Assembly (NCBI GenBank): GCA_913055915.1
Contig: CAJXKL010000012.1
Coordinates: forward strand, 1-60,540
Origin: an uncultured Candidatus Nemicrothrix sp.
GTDB lineage: Bacteria > Actinomycetota > Acidimicrobiia > Acidimicrobiales > MedAcidi-G1
Reading direction: 5' to 3'
Length of the DNA stretch: 60,540 nucleotides
Shown: positions 51,268-60,289 of the stretch, piece after piece
How the letters are laid out: each line of letters opens with the position of its first letter
How positions within the stretch are numbered: the stretch's first letter is position 1
The notes under the pieces: model-generated
Told to the model about the DNA's origin: nothing
Database searches by the model: none
The model's input: the letters and a program-made list of their open reading frames with translations, nothing else
Translations under genes and position numbers: made by a program

Positions 51268-51987
51268 TCAGGCGCTGACGTCTGTGATGCAGACGGCGTC
51301 GCCCATCGGTAGCGACGAGCTCAGGTCTGTGCTGGCCTCACCGTAGAGGGCTTCCAACATTCCCTTCACGAGGCCCCGGTCCACGGCGCAGATGACCGGA
51401 TACTCGATGGGAGCACCACCGAACGGACAGTGCTCAGACACGATCCGAAGCTGGTCGCCACCGGAGCGAACCGCGCGAGCGGCAAAGCCGTGTGCCGTGA
51501 GGGCATCGGCCACGACCTGCATCGCCGATCTGAACGACCGCTGGATTTCCTCGGGCCCGATGGACTCGGCCATGGAGCGACCGACCTCTGCTCCGACCTC
51601 CTCTGCCATCTTCTCTGCCTGGCCATCGGGGAGCATGGCGAGGGCCCGTCCGAGCATGCTGATGAGCAGGTCGTCGCGGGGAATCGGCAACTCCAGGGGA
51701 GCCGACGGGTTGGTCGACCGGTAGTGCTTGGATGGTCGTCCGGCCGATGCACCCTCGCGGTGTTCGACGGCGATCTCCAGGTAACCACCCGCAGCCAGCT
51801 TGTCGAGGTGGTGGCGGGCCACGTTGGGATGGAGGTCGAAGCGCTCAGCGGCCTCGATGGCGGTGACCCCGCTGATACGTTCGCGTGCGAAGAGGAATAT
51901 GTCGCGCCTCGTCGGATCGCCGAAGGCACCGGTGATGGCGGTGACTGCCGAGGCGAACTCGGTTGGCGTGAGGGGTGCCCCATCCAC
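51268..51987 (-). CDS. SufR-like winged-helix regulator (putative Fe-S sensor)
   Basis: A 239-residue regulator. A winged helix lies at about 20-90 (AFGDPTRRDIFLFARERISG, LHPNVARHHLDKLAAGGYL). The C-terminal part has three conserved-looking Cys (EHCPFGG, YPVICAVDRG, DAVCITDV), the arrangement by which SufR binds a Fe-S cluster. Divergent from the mrp gene, an Fe-S carrier, over 91 bases. GTG start at 51987. The cluster is inferred; an ArsR-type ligand sensor is possible. Confidence 0.75.
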   Translation of the reverse strand: MDGAPLTPTEFASAVTAITGAFGDPTRRDIFLFARERISGVTAIEAAERFDLHPNVARHHLDKLAAGGYLEIAVEHREGASAGRPSKHYRSTNPSAPLELPIPRDDLLISMLGRALAMLPDGQAEKMAEEVGAEVGRSMAESIGPEEIQRSFRSAMQVVADALTAHGFAARAVRSGGDQLRIVSEHCPFGGAPIEYPVICAVDRGLVKGMLEALYGEASTDLSSSLPMGDAVCITDVSA

Positions 51988-52078
51988 ATCGCTACCCTAC
52001 CGAACGCGGCTCCCGGACCGCCGGCCCCGTGTCTTGGCCAGCCGCAGACAGAGCGACCTTCCAGCCTCAGGAGCACAC

Positions 52079-52921
52079 GTGGCAGGCACCAACCACACCC
52101 ACGGGCCTTCCGAGGGCCAGCCGGTTCCGTTCGCAGAAGCCAACGTTGCCACGCGGGTGATGCTCATCGCCTCGGGCAAGGGTGGCGTAGGCAAGTCCTC
52201 GGTAACCACCAACCTGGCGGTTGCGCTCGCTGCCCGGGGCCGTGGTGTGGCGGTCATCGACGCCGACGTCTGGGGGTTCTCGATTCCGAGGATGCTTGGT
52301 GTTGACAATCCGCCGACCGTCGTCGACGAAATGCTCATCCCACCCGAAGCGCACGGCGTCAGGTGCATCTCGATGGGTTTCTTCGCCGACGAGGACCAGC
52401 CCGTCATCTGGCGCGGCCCGATGCTCCACAAGGCACTCGAGCAGTTCCTCACCGACGTCCGCTGGGACGAACCCGACTACCTCCTCGTCGACCTGCCTCC
52501 AGGCACCGGCGACGTAGCCATCTCCCTGGCAGGCTTCCTCCCTGCAGCCGAGATGTACGTCGTGACCACGCCACAACCCGTCGCCCAGACCGTTGCCCAA
52601 CGGGCGGCGTTCATGGCCGACAAGGTGAACCTGAAGGTCCATGGGGTGATCGAGAACATGTCGTGGTTCACCGGCGACGACGGCACCCGCTACGAACTTT
52701 TCGGATCAGGTGGGGGCGCCGACCTGGCCGAGCGAATAGGCGTTCCGCTGATAGGGAGCGTTCCACTCGTCCCCGCCCTCCGCGAGGGTGGAGACATCGG
52801 CAAACCGGTGGCAGCAGACGCCGACAGTGAGGTCGGAGCGGTGTTCGCCGAGATGGCACGTGTCATCGACGTCGACCTTAGGCCCACGAAGCGCAGGCAC
52901 CGCGAGTTGCGGATCCTCTGA
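52079..52921 (+). CDS. mrp: Mrp/ApbC family P-loop ATPase (Fe-S carrier type)
   Basis: A 280-residue P-loop protein. Deviant Walker A IASGKGGVGKSSVTTNLAVA, DADVWGFSIPRMLG, and LLVDLPPGTGDVAISLAGFL. GTG start with AGGAG 5 bases upstream; the frame runs open to 51800 but that part overlaps the divergent regulator. The N-terminal DUF59 domain of long Mrp proteins is absent, and the CxxC that binds the bridging cluster is not present at ENMSWFTGDDGTRYELFG. So Fe-S binding is doubtful, though the fold is clear. Confidence 0.88.
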   Translation: MAGTNHTHGPSEGQPVPFAEANVATRVMLIASGKGGVGKSSVTTNLAVALAARGRGVAVIDADVWGFSIPRMLGVDNPPTVVDEMLIPPEAHGVRCISMGFFADEDQPVIWRGPMLHKALEQFLTDVRWDEPDYLLVDLPPGTGDVAISLAGFLPAAEMYVVTTPQPVAQTVAQRAAFMADKVNLKVHGVIENMSWFTGDDGTRYELFGSGGGADLAERIGVPLIGSVPLVPALREGGDIGKPVAADADSEVGAVFAEMARVIDVDLRPTKRRHRELRIL

Positions 52922-52987
52922 CACACTGAGCCGACGGTCGGCCCTCCGGGGGTCGCAGCAACGCAACGAAACGGGAGAGGCACATTC

Positions 52988-53218
52988 ATGGACGTGAGGA
53001 TCGGCGTTACCCACACGCCCAAGGAGATGACGGTCGAACTGGACGACGACACCGACACCTCGGCGCTACGTGCCGACGTGGAGGCCGCCCTCGAGGGCAC
53101 CTCCAGGATGCTTTGGCTCACCGACCTTCGGGGCCGCCAGGTCGGCATACCCGCCGACCGCATCGCCTACGTTGACATCGGTTCCGATGGATCGGGTAAC
53201 CCGGTCGGCTTCAGCTGA
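52988..53218 (+). CDS. DUF3107 family protein
   Basis: A 76-residue actinobacterial small protein, MDVRIGVTHTPKEMTVELDD at the start and RQVGIPADRIAYVDIGSD at the end, as in DUF3107. Function unknown. It lies between mrp and the sensor kinase on the same strand. Confidence 0.85.
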   Translation: MDVRIGVTHTPKEMTVELDDDTDTSALRADVEAALEGTSRMLWLTDLRGRQVGIPADRIAYVDIGSDGSGNPVGFS

Positions 53219-53305
53219 GCAGCAGCTACCCGAGTGGGGCGACCAGGTCCATCGAACACCACGCCTCTCCGGTTCCGGCAGGCCCGAACATAGGCTGGTC
53301 CTCCC

Positions 53306-54817
53306 ATGGCCACACTGGCTGACCTGACCAGCGATCACACAGACCTGGATGTGGAACAGGTCGCGTACCTTCAGGACCTAGTCAGCTCATGGGGCCTCCT
53401 TGCAGACCTCTCCTTCGCCGATCTGTTCCTCTACGGGCGATCAGCGGGCTCATCAGAACCGACTCTCGTCCTCCTCGGCCACGTTCGACCCACTACCGGC
53501 ACCACCCTCTACCGGGCCGACCTGGTGGGGCAGGTGTTCGAACAGCGTCGTCGGAGCCTGATAGCCGACTGCTTTGACAGGTCAGAGCCTGTTGAGGGGA
53601 CGGCCAACAAGGAAGTCGACGGTGGCCTCGACATCCTGGCCGTGCCGGTGCGCCGCCAGGGCGAGACGGTCGCCGTGCTGGCAAGGGAGAGGGCCAGTGC
53701 GCAGAGCCGGCCATCGAGCGAGCAGGAACGTACCTACCTGAAGGTCTTCGAACGGTTCTCCACGATGCTCCAGCGGGGCCAGTTTCCGTACCGCGACGAG
53801 GCACGGCTGAGGCACAGGACCCCGAGGGTCGGCGACGGCCTGCTGCTCGTCGACGAGGAGGGCCGGATCGAGTTTGCCTCACCGAACGCCGTATCGGTGC
53901 TGCACCGGCTCGGCATGCACCGTGGGATCATCGGTACCCGATTCGTTGACACCGGACTAGGGGCTTCGATTCTGCGTAACGCCTTTGCGAGGCGGACGAC
54001 GGTCATCGATGAGATGGAGAGGGGAAACGAGGTGGCCGTCGTCAGCCACTGCTTTCCGCTGTTCGACGGTGAGCATCCGACGGGAGCGATAGTCCTGGTT
54101 CGCGACGTGACCGAGTTGCGTCGCCGCGACCGCCAACTCGTCTCAAAGGACACGACCATCCGCGAGGTCCACCATCGGGTGAAGAACAACCTCCAGACCA
54201 TCTCGTCGCTGCTGCGCCTGCAGGGGCGGCGCCTCAGTTCCGACGAGGCGAGGGCAGCGCTCTTCGAGTCGATCCGGCGAATCGGGGCCATCTCGGTTGT
54301 GCACGAGACGCTGGCCCAGAGCGCCGATGACGACGTGGCGTTCGTCGACATCGTCAGGCCGCTCGTCAGGGTTGTGGAGGAGAGCGTCTCGTCGCCGCTC
54401 AGGCCGGTGGCCTTCGACGTGGAGGGCGACGCGGGCGTATTGCCAGCCCAGGTGACGACAACCCTGGCTGTCGTGCTCACAGAGTTGTTGCAGAACGCCG
54501 TAGACCACGCGTTTTTGACGGTGCCCGGCGGGGGTGAACCCGATGACGGCGCAACGGTGGCGATTCACCTGAACCGCCGGTCTGACGGTCTCACGCTGTC
54601 GGTGATCGACAACGGGGTCGGGCTTCCAGAGGACTTCCGGCTTGAGGACGCCACTGGTCTCGGCCTCACCATCGTCAAGACCTTTGTAGAGGGCGAACTG
54701 GGGGGCTCGATCGGGTTGAGCCCGGTCGTTCGTGGTCGAGGAACGGTTGCAGAGGTGCAGGTTCCAGCAGCCCGCCTTGTCGGGGTCAGGGACGAGGCAC
54801 AGGAACCGCTGGCATGA
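53306..54817 (+). CDS. pdtaS: PdtaS-type sensor histidine kinase
   Basis: A 503-residue cytoplasmic kinase. An N-terminal GAF-like region (about 20-155), a PAS-like part (GDGLLLVDEEGRIEFASPNA, about 170-270), the HisKA_2 box EVHHRVKNNLQTISSLLRLQ with the phosphorylated His near 290, and an HATPase domain (ELLQNAVDHAF, VIDNGVGLPEDF, GLGLTIVKTFV). It matches actinobacterial PdtaS, which signals to the antiterminator-type PdtaR; no PdtaR is seen in this window. Confidence 0.9.
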   Translation: MATLADLTSDHTDLDVEQVAYLQDLVSSWGLLADLSFADLFLYGRSAGSSEPTLVLLGHVRPTTGTTLYRADLVGQVFEQRRRSLIADCFDRSEPVEGTANKEVDGGLDILAVPVRRQGETVAVLARERASAQSRPSSEQERTYLKVFERFSTMLQRGQFPYRDEARLRHRTPRVGDGLLLVDEEGRIEFASPNAVSVLHRLGMHRGIIGTRFVDTGLGASILRNAFARRTTVIDEMERGNEVAVVSHCFPLFDGEHPTGAIVLVRDVTELRRRDRQLVSKDTTIREVHHRVKNNLQTISSLLRLQGRRLSSDEARAALFESIRRIGAISVVHETLAQSADDDVAFVDIVRPLVRVVEESVSSPLRPVAFDVEGDAGVLPAQVTTTLAVVLTELLQNAVDHAFLTVPGGGEPDDGATVAIHLNRRSDGLTLSVIDNGVGLPEDFRLEDATGLGLTIVKTFVEGELGGSIGLSPVVRGRGTVAEVQVPAARLVGVRDEAQEPLA

Positions 54818-54857
54818 GGTCGCCGACATGTGTCAGGTTGTCGGGCATGGTGGTCCG

Positions 54858-55565
54858 ATGAACAACCGGAAGCCGCTCGTCATCGCCCACCGTGGCGCCT
54901 CGGTGGAACATCCCGAGAACACGGTTGCCGCTTTTGCGGAGGCCCGCCTTCAGGGTGCCGACTGGGTTGAGCTCGACGTGCGCCTGTCCGCCGACGAGGT
55001 GCTCGTGGTTCACCACGATGCACACCTGGCCGACGGGCGCCTGATCCGCCAGGTCGACGCTGCGGACCTTCCCGACGAGGTGCCCAGCCTCGCCGAGGCT
55101 TTTGAGGCCTGCGACGACATGGGGGTGAACATCGAGGTCAAGAACCTCCCGGGAGATCCCGACCACGGCGACGCCCATCTGGTCTGTGAGGCGGTCGTGG
55201 GCCTCACCGAGGCCTATAGGCCGTTCGACATGCTGCTGGTGTCGTCTTTCGAGATGGACTCGGTCGACCGGATCCGGTCGTCCGACCCACGCCTTCCGAC
55301 AGGCTGGCTGGTAATGGAGCGCTCGGTGCCCGGTCAGGTGCTGGAGCGGACCGTGGCGCACGGGCACTGCGCGGTGAACCCGTGGGATGACCTGATCGAC
55401 GAGGCCCTTGTCGTTGAGGCCCACAGACTTGACCTGAGGGTGAATGCATGGACCGTCGACGATCCCGACCGGATAGCCCAGCTGACAGCCTGGGGAGTTG
55501 ACGGAATCATCACGAACCTTCCCGGGACCGCTCGCCAGATCATCGACGAGGTGGCTCAGGCCTGA
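54858..55565 (+). CDS. Glycerophosphodiester phosphodiesterase
   Basis: A 235-residue TIM-barrel enzyme splitting glycerophosphodiesters to glycerol 3-phosphate and an alcohol. The active-site motif is IAHRGASVEHPENTVAAF, with the metal-binding WVELDVRLSADEVLVVHHD. ATG at 54858 fits the family; the frame is open to 54732 within the kinase gene. No signal peptide, so it is cytoplasmic. Confidence 0.92.
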   Translation: MNNRKPLVIAHRGASVEHPENTVAAFAEARLQGADWVELDVRLSADEVLVVHHDAHLADGRLIRQVDAADLPDEVPSLAEAFEACDDMGVNIEVKNLPGDPDHGDAHLVCEAVVGLTEAYRPFDMLLVSSFEMDSVDRIRSSDPRLPTGWLVMERSVPGQVLERTVAHGHCAVNPWDDLIDEALVVEAHRLDLRVNAWTVDDPDRIAQLTAWGVDGIITNLPGTARQIIDEVAQA

Positions 55566-55578
55566 CCGTCTCGGCCGG

Positions 55579-56544
55579 TCAGGCGGCAGGCGGCTCCAGC
55601 GGTACCACCAGGTCCATGGCCGCGGGCTGGTGTCGGAAGGTGAGGTCGGTCGCCTCGCCCAGGTAGTCGCCGTCAACCTGGTATTGGACCGGCCGGTAGC
55701 CGGCCACGTGGATCTCGGCAAGGTTGCTGCGATGGCTGATCCCCCTGCATTCCGCGACCGGTGTCCGGCCAAACCCAAGGGCACCGGTGAGAACCGGCAC
55801 CAGGCTGGCCAGGGACAGTGACTGCATCGTGACCATGGCCAGCGGGCTGTCGAGGTTGGTGCTCGGCGAGAGGGAGAGCGAGCGGCTCCCCAGATAGGTG
55901 TAGGGGTCGGTGTTCAGGCAGACGCCGAACATTCCGTCAACGCCGGTGGTCACGGCGTCGCCCAGAGCCTCCTCGTCGACACGCCGGGTGGTGACCTGAA
56001 AAGCCGGTTGACGCCGGTCGAAGTGTTGAAGCCAGGTGTTGCACGCTGCGGCGATGAAGAGAGGGTGGCCGGCAAAGCGTTTCAGGAGGCCGCCTCGTTG
56101 TTCGATCTGTTCCACCACTGCTGCGTCGAAGCCGACCCCGGCATTGAACAGGAAGTACCTGTCGTTGACTGAGCCCAGCCCGATCCGACGGATGGATCCT
56201 GCCTCCATGGCGTCCAGCGCGGCTCCGGTTGCTTCCACCGGGTCGTCTGGGAGGCCCAGAATGTGGGCGAACACGTTCGTGGAACCACCCGGCACTGCGG
56301 CAAGCGCCGTGTCGGAACCTGCCAGACCGTTGGCGGCCTCGTTGAGGGTTCCGTCACCTCCCAACACCACGACCACGTCCATGCCGTCATCGGCAGCCCC
56401 TCGCGCCAGGCGTGTGGCATGCCCCCTGCGGCTGGTGGTGGCTACCTCTAGGCGATGGTCGGCTGACAGCGCTTTTTGGATGACGGTCCGTGTACGGGCG
56501 TTGACCGAGGAGGCCGAAGGGTTGACGACCAACAGGACCTTCAT
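55579..56544 (-). CDS. Diacylglycerol/lipid kinase (DagK catalytic family)
   Basis: A 321-residue soluble lipid kinase. The nucleotide-binding motifs are VVNPSASSVNARTR and VVLGGDGTLNEAANGLAGSD, followed by AAVPGGSTNVFAHILG, the usual order. It phosphorylates a lipid such as diacylglycerol. Convergent with the phosphodiesterase gene (13 bases between), which suggests phospholipid turnover. Exact lipid unknown. Confidence 0.9.
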   Translation of the reverse strand: MKVLLVVNPSASSVNARTRTVIQKALSADHRLEVATTSRRGHATRLARGAADDGMDVVVVLGGDGTLNEAANGLAGSDTALAAVPGGSTNVFAHILGLPDDPVEATGAALDAMEAGSIRRIGLGSVNDRYFLFNAGVGFDAAVVEQIEQRGGLLKRFAGHPLFIAAACNTWLQHFDRRQPAFQVTTRRVDEEALGDAVTTGVDGMFGVCLNTDPYTYLGSRSLSLSPSTNLDSPLAMVTMQSLSLASLVPVLTGALGFGRTPVAECRGISHRSNLAEIHVAGYRPVQYQVDGDYLGEATDLTFRHQPAAMDLVVPLEPPAA

Positions 56545-56685
56545 GACGTGTGGGGGGTGGTGCCCCCGGGACTCTCGTTGTCGACCATCAGGCCACCCTA
56601 TTCATGCATTGACCGGTGGGGAAATGTCCCGAAAATCCGTTCCGGGCTTGCCTGTTCGTCCCTCTCAGCAGGCACACTGTCGCCC

Positions 56686-57465
56686 ATGATCGTTGTCGTA
56701 TGTGTCAAACAGATCCCGGATCCGGCAGACCCTGGAGCCCTGGATCCCGAAACCAGAACCCTCAAGAGGGATGTCAAGCTCATCCTGGACGAGTCCGACT
56801 CCTACGGGGTCGAGATGGGCCTGCAGTTGGTGGATGCCGCCGGCGAGGGCGAGGTCCGCCTCGTGTCGATGGTTCCCAACAGTGAGGTGAGCGGCCTACG
56901 GACCGCCCTGGCGATGGGTGCCGAGAACGCCGTTCTCGTGAGCGACGAGGCTCTTGCCGGCTCCGATGCACTCGCAACCGCCAAGGTCCTGGCTGCGGCG
57001 ATCAGAAGGTGCGAGCCTGACCTGATCCTCACCGGTACCGAGTCCAGCGACGGCTACACGGGCACGGTTCCGGTACAGGTGGCTGAGTTGATGGACCTAC
57101 CGTCGGTGACGTTCGCCAAGGAGATAGCGGTCGCTGACGGTGTGGCCACGGTGAGGCGTCAGACCGAGGATGGCTACGACGAGATCGAGTGCAGCCTCCC
57201 AGCTGTGGTGTCGGTGACAGCCGGCGTCGTCGAGCCCCGCTATCCGTCCTTCAAGGGGATCATGGCCGCCAAGAACAAGCCGGTAGACGAGGTCGACCTG
57301 GCTGGTCTCGGCATCGACCCCTCCACGGTCGGCTGGGCCGGAGCGGGCCAGGAGATAACAGACATCGCGGAGGCTCCCGCACGAGAGGCCGGCGACGTGA
57401 TCGTCGACGAGGGTGACGCCCATGAGCGCATCATGGAGTTCCTCGACGATCTGAAGGTCCTCTAG
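56686..57465 (+). CDS. etfB: Electron transfer flavoprotein subunit beta
   Basis: A 259-residue subunit that, with EtfA, passes electrons from acyl-CoA dehydrogenases to the quinone pool. Start ATG of MIVVVCVKQIPDP, the family N-terminus; upstream in-frame codons to 56476 overlap the divergent lipid-kinase gene. The AMP/FAD region has LTGTESSDGYTGTVPVQVAE. The next gene, etfA, follows at 8 bases with AGGAGG across the etfB stop. Confidence 0.93.
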   Translation: MIVVVCVKQIPDPADPGALDPETRTLKRDVKLILDESDSYGVEMGLQLVDAAGEGEVRLVSMVPNSEVSGLRTALAMGAENAVLVSDEALAGSDALATAKVLAAAIRRCEPDLILTGTESSDGYTGTVPVQVAELMDLPSVTFAKEIAVADGVATVRRQTEDGYDEIECSLPAVVSVTAGVVEPRYPSFKGIMAAKNKPVDEVDLAGLGIDPSTVGWAGAGQEITDIAEAPAREAGDVIVDEGDAHERIMEFLDDLKVL

Positions 57466-57473
57466 GAGGCGAC

Positions 57474-58439
57474 ATGGGATTCTCAAAGATCTGGATCTAC
57501 GGCGAGGCAAAGGATGGAGTGGTAGCGACCACCACCCTCGAACTGCTGGCCAAGGCACGCGCCCTTGCCGACACCGTCGAAGTCGTCGTCCACGGCGACG
57601 CATCACCGCTGGCACCCGACCTGGGTGTACACGGTGCCTCATCGGTGCTGTCGGTGGGGGACCTCGGTGAGGGCCTCCCCGGTCCACGCGTCGCCTCGGC
57701 TATCGCCGCTGCCGTATCGACAGGCAGTGGCCCCGACGTCGTGCTGTGTGGGACCACCTACGACGGTCGAGACGTAGCCGGTCGCCTGTCCGCCAAGCTT
57801 GATGCTCCGGTGATCACGAATGTTGTGGACCTTGTCGTTGACGGCGACCGCCTCCTGGGTGTTGAGCCGGTGTTCGGCGGTAACACCGATGTAACCACCG
57901 GCTTCACCGGAGATGGAACCGCCATATTCCTCGTACGTCCGAAGTCGTTTGCCGTGGAGGAGACAGGTGGGGCCCCGGCAACCGTCGGTGCCATCGAGGC
58001 TGGAGATCTCGGCAACACTGCCGGTGCAGTGGTGAAGAACCGCTTCGTAGAGGAGAGTTTCGGCCCGAAGTTGGACGAGGCCTCCATCGTCGTTTCCGGC
58101 GGCAGGGGCATCGGCGATGCCGACAGGTACGAGATGATCGAAACCCTGGCAGCCCTCCTGAAGGGAGCACCCGGCGCCTCGCGTGCAGTTGTCGATTCCG
58201 GTTGGGTGCCCTACTCCTACCAGGTGGGCCAGACCGGCAAGGTCGTCAAGCCAACCGTCTACCTGGCGTGCGGAATATCGGGTGCAACCCAGCACCTGGT
58301 TGGCATGAAGGGCTCACAGAACATCATCGCCATCAACAAGGACGAGGAGGCACCCATCTTCGGAGTGGCCGATCTCGGCATCGTCGGAGATGTCCACAAG
58401 GTCCTGCCGAAGTTGATCGAGGCACTCCAGGCCCGCTGA
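57474..58439 (+). CDS. etfA: Electron transfer flavoprotein subunit alpha
   Basis: A 321-residue subunit. The FAD-binding C-terminal domain has [20 protein letters not shown] and [20 protein letters not shown], the FAD signature. Ribosome site AGGAGG at 57464-57469 lies 4 bases before the ATG. With etfB and an acyl-CoA synthetase and thiolase elsewhere in the window it fits fatty-acid oxidation. Confidence 0.94.
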   Translation: MGFSKIWIYGEAKDGVVATTTLELLAKARALADTVEVVVHGDASPLAPDLGVHGASSVLSVGDLGEGLPGPRVASAIAAAVSTGSGPDVVLCGTTYDGRDVAGRLSAKLDAPVITNVVDLVVDGDRLLGVEPVFGGNTDVTTGFTGDGTAIFLVRPKSFAVEETGGAPATVGAIEAGDLGNTAGAVVKNRFVEESFGPKLDEASIVVSGGRGIGDADRYEMIETLAALLKGAPGASRAVVDSGWVPYSYQVGQTGKVVKPTVYLACGISGATQHLVGMKGSQNIIAINKDEEAPIFGVADLGIVGDVHKVLPKLIEALQAR

Positions 58440-58446
58440 CCACGGG

Positions 58447-59487
58447 TTATCGCTCGGGGACCGAGGCCGAGTAGCGGTCACCGGCAGCCAGGGCCCACGC
58501 AAGGCCGTCGCCGGGGTCCTCGACGGCCAGGTTCAGGTGCCAGCCTGTCCGGGCACCGTCCACATCCCATCTCCACCAGTTCATTTCGGATGCCGCATCG
58601 CCCACCAGCCCGGGATCGGGTGGCCAGGGGTCGTCCGGATCCTCGAGCAGACCGGCCAGGTTGGCGACACACCACCAGGCCTCGAAGCGGCCACGTGCCG
58701 CACCCCGCCGGCGTCCGTGGGCTCCACCTGATGCTCCGGCCCATGCCATGAGGCTGATCGCCTCTCCTGTCTCGAGCCTCCGCCAGCGCACACGGCGCCG
58801 GGCCGGATCTGCCAGGAGGGTGGCGATGGCGGTGTCGGCACCACCATGGACGGCCACGGACATCGAGTGGCCGTTCGACTCCTCAGCCCAGGTTCCGCCT
58901 AGGTCGCGCAGGGCCCCGGTCCCCGCTGTCGCCACGCCTCCGACCGCCTCGACGGGTCGGGGAATGTCAACCTGTTCGAGGGTTCCAGCCTGTGGAACAG
59001 GGTCCTCGAGGCCGTAGGGGCCGATCTCTGGAATCAGGTAGGTGGGCTCCCATGGGGACAGCCTCAGGGGAAGGCCGAGGGGGTCGCTCCTACCCAGGTC
59101 GTCCTCGCCGGTCAGGTCCTCTCCACGGGAAACCCGTTCATGGGCGACGGTGGCCCGCAGCGGGCCTGTCGGCAGATCTGGGGCGAGGTCCTTCCACGGA
59201 TGTGATGATGCGGCCACCTCTGCCAGGGGGGCCGGTCCGAACCGTGTGGCATCGCGCACCACGGCCCCGGCGGCGAACGGACCCGGTGCCTCAAGGGCCA
59301 GGCGGTGCTCTGCGTGGTCTGCTGCCGGCCAGAGTTGGTGCCCCCGTTCGACAGCCAGGCGCCCTCGTGTTGCCAGTGCCTCCAACAGGGTCCAGTCACC
59401 TTCCCCGCAGAGGTCGTCGACAAGTCGCAGGAGGCCGTCGAGGTCACCCTGGTCGAGGAGTCGGTCCAAGTCTGCCTGTCGGCTCAA
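58447..59487 (-). CDS. Uncharacterised protein
   Basis: A 346-residue soluble protein with no recognised domain. It begins [20 protein letters not shown] from a TTG with a GAGG 8 bases upstream, directly after the SCO1664-family stop. Visible features: an N-terminal helical part ([20 protein letters not shown]) and a Trp-rich C-terminal part ([36 protein letters not shown]). The frame is open to 59787 but that stretch overlaps the upstream gene. Its place at the end of the SCO1664/DUF3090 block implies a shared function. Confidence 0.7.
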   Translation of the reverse strand: MSRQADLDRLLDQGDLDGLLRLVDDLCGEGDWTLLEALATRGRLAVERGHQLWPAADHAEHRLALEAPGPFAAGAVVRDATRFGPAPLAEVAASSHPWKDLAPDLPTGPLRATVAHERVSRGEDLTGEDDLGRSDPLGLPLRLSPWEPTYLIPEIGPYGLEDPVPQAGTLEQVDIPRPVEAVGGVATAGTGALRDLGGTWAEESNGHSMSVAVHGGADTAIATLLADPARRRVRWRRLETGEAISLMAWAGASGGAHGRRRGAARGRFEAWWCVANLAGLLEDPDDPWPPDPGLVGDAASEMNWWRWDVDGARTGWHLNLAVEDPGDGLAWALAAGDRYSASVPER

Positions 59488-59497
59488 CCGGGTGTCC

Positions 59498-60289
59498 TCA
59501 CAGGAGCGGCCACGGGACCCGGCGCCCGCTGGAGTCCACGGGAAGCTCGCCGTCGGCCAGCAGGGCCGATGCCCGTGTGACCACGGCGTCGGCCTCCAAG
59601 GTGTCCAGCAGGCAGGACAGGGACTCCGGCAGGCCCGTGTCGACGAGGCGGGCCAGGTCATCCAGCAGGGCAGGCGGGATCGGTTGTCCGCTGAAATCCC
59701 AGATGACGGTCCGCACCTTGAACTGGTGGTGGAAGCACAGGGCGTTGTCGACAGCCCAGATACGACCGTCGTCACCTGCGAGGACATGGCCCGCTTTTCT
59801 GTCGGTGTTGTTGGCGAGGAGGTCGAACACGGCGAGGCGCCTCAGCTCGTGTGCCCTGGTCGGATCCTCACAGAGCGTGAAGTAGTGCTCCCGGTAGTCG
59901 CAGGGCACGTATAGCTGAACCGACCCTTCGCCGAGCGGACCGTCGCGGACCACGGTGGGTGGGATGAGGCCCCACCCGAGGTGGCTGGCCAATTCCCAGG
60001 CGGCGGCTTCGCGCCTGTAGAGGCCGGTGGGGAAGTCCCTCAGGGGGCGCTCGCCCCTGCCCGGCTTGTACACGCCCTGGAGGATGTCGTCTCCCGGGGT
60101 GGGCGGCACGAGGTCGACTAGAAACGTGCCGTTGGAGGACCACGGCATCTGCCCCAGGAGGGTCAGGTCGCAGGTTGCAAGCGACGACAACACCGACTCG
60201 TCGTCGACGGGACCGCGGGCCCGGAAGGGGGAATCAGGGGTCGACCCACCAGCCGGTTCCTGCTCAGTTGACGTCTGCTCAGTTGGCAC
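59498..60289 (-). CDS. SCO1664 family protein (PI3/PI4-kinase-like fold)
   Basis: A 263-residue protein of the actinobacterial family named after SCO1664 (TIGR03843). The kinase-like core includes LQGVYKPGRGERPLRDFPTG, RRLAVFDLLANNTDRKAGHV and IWAVDNALCFHH, a distant phosphatidylinositol-kinase pattern. Its catalytic activity and substrate are not known. The start may be GTG at 60289 (used here) or GTG at 60331; both overlap the end of the DUF3090 gene. Confidence 0.85.
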   Translation of the reverse strand: MPTEQTSTEQEPAGGSTPDSPFRARGPVDDESVLSSLATCDLTLLGQMPWSSNGTFLVDLVPPTPGDDILQGVYKPGRGERPLRDFPTGLYRREAAAWELASHLGWGLIPPTVVRDGPLGEGSVQLYVPCDYREHYFTLCEDPTRAHELRRLAVFDLLANNTDRKAGHVLAGDDGRIWAVDNALCFHHQFKVRTVIWDFSGQPIPPALLDDLARLVDTGLPESLSCLLDTLEADAVVTRASALLADGELPVDSSGRRVPWPLL

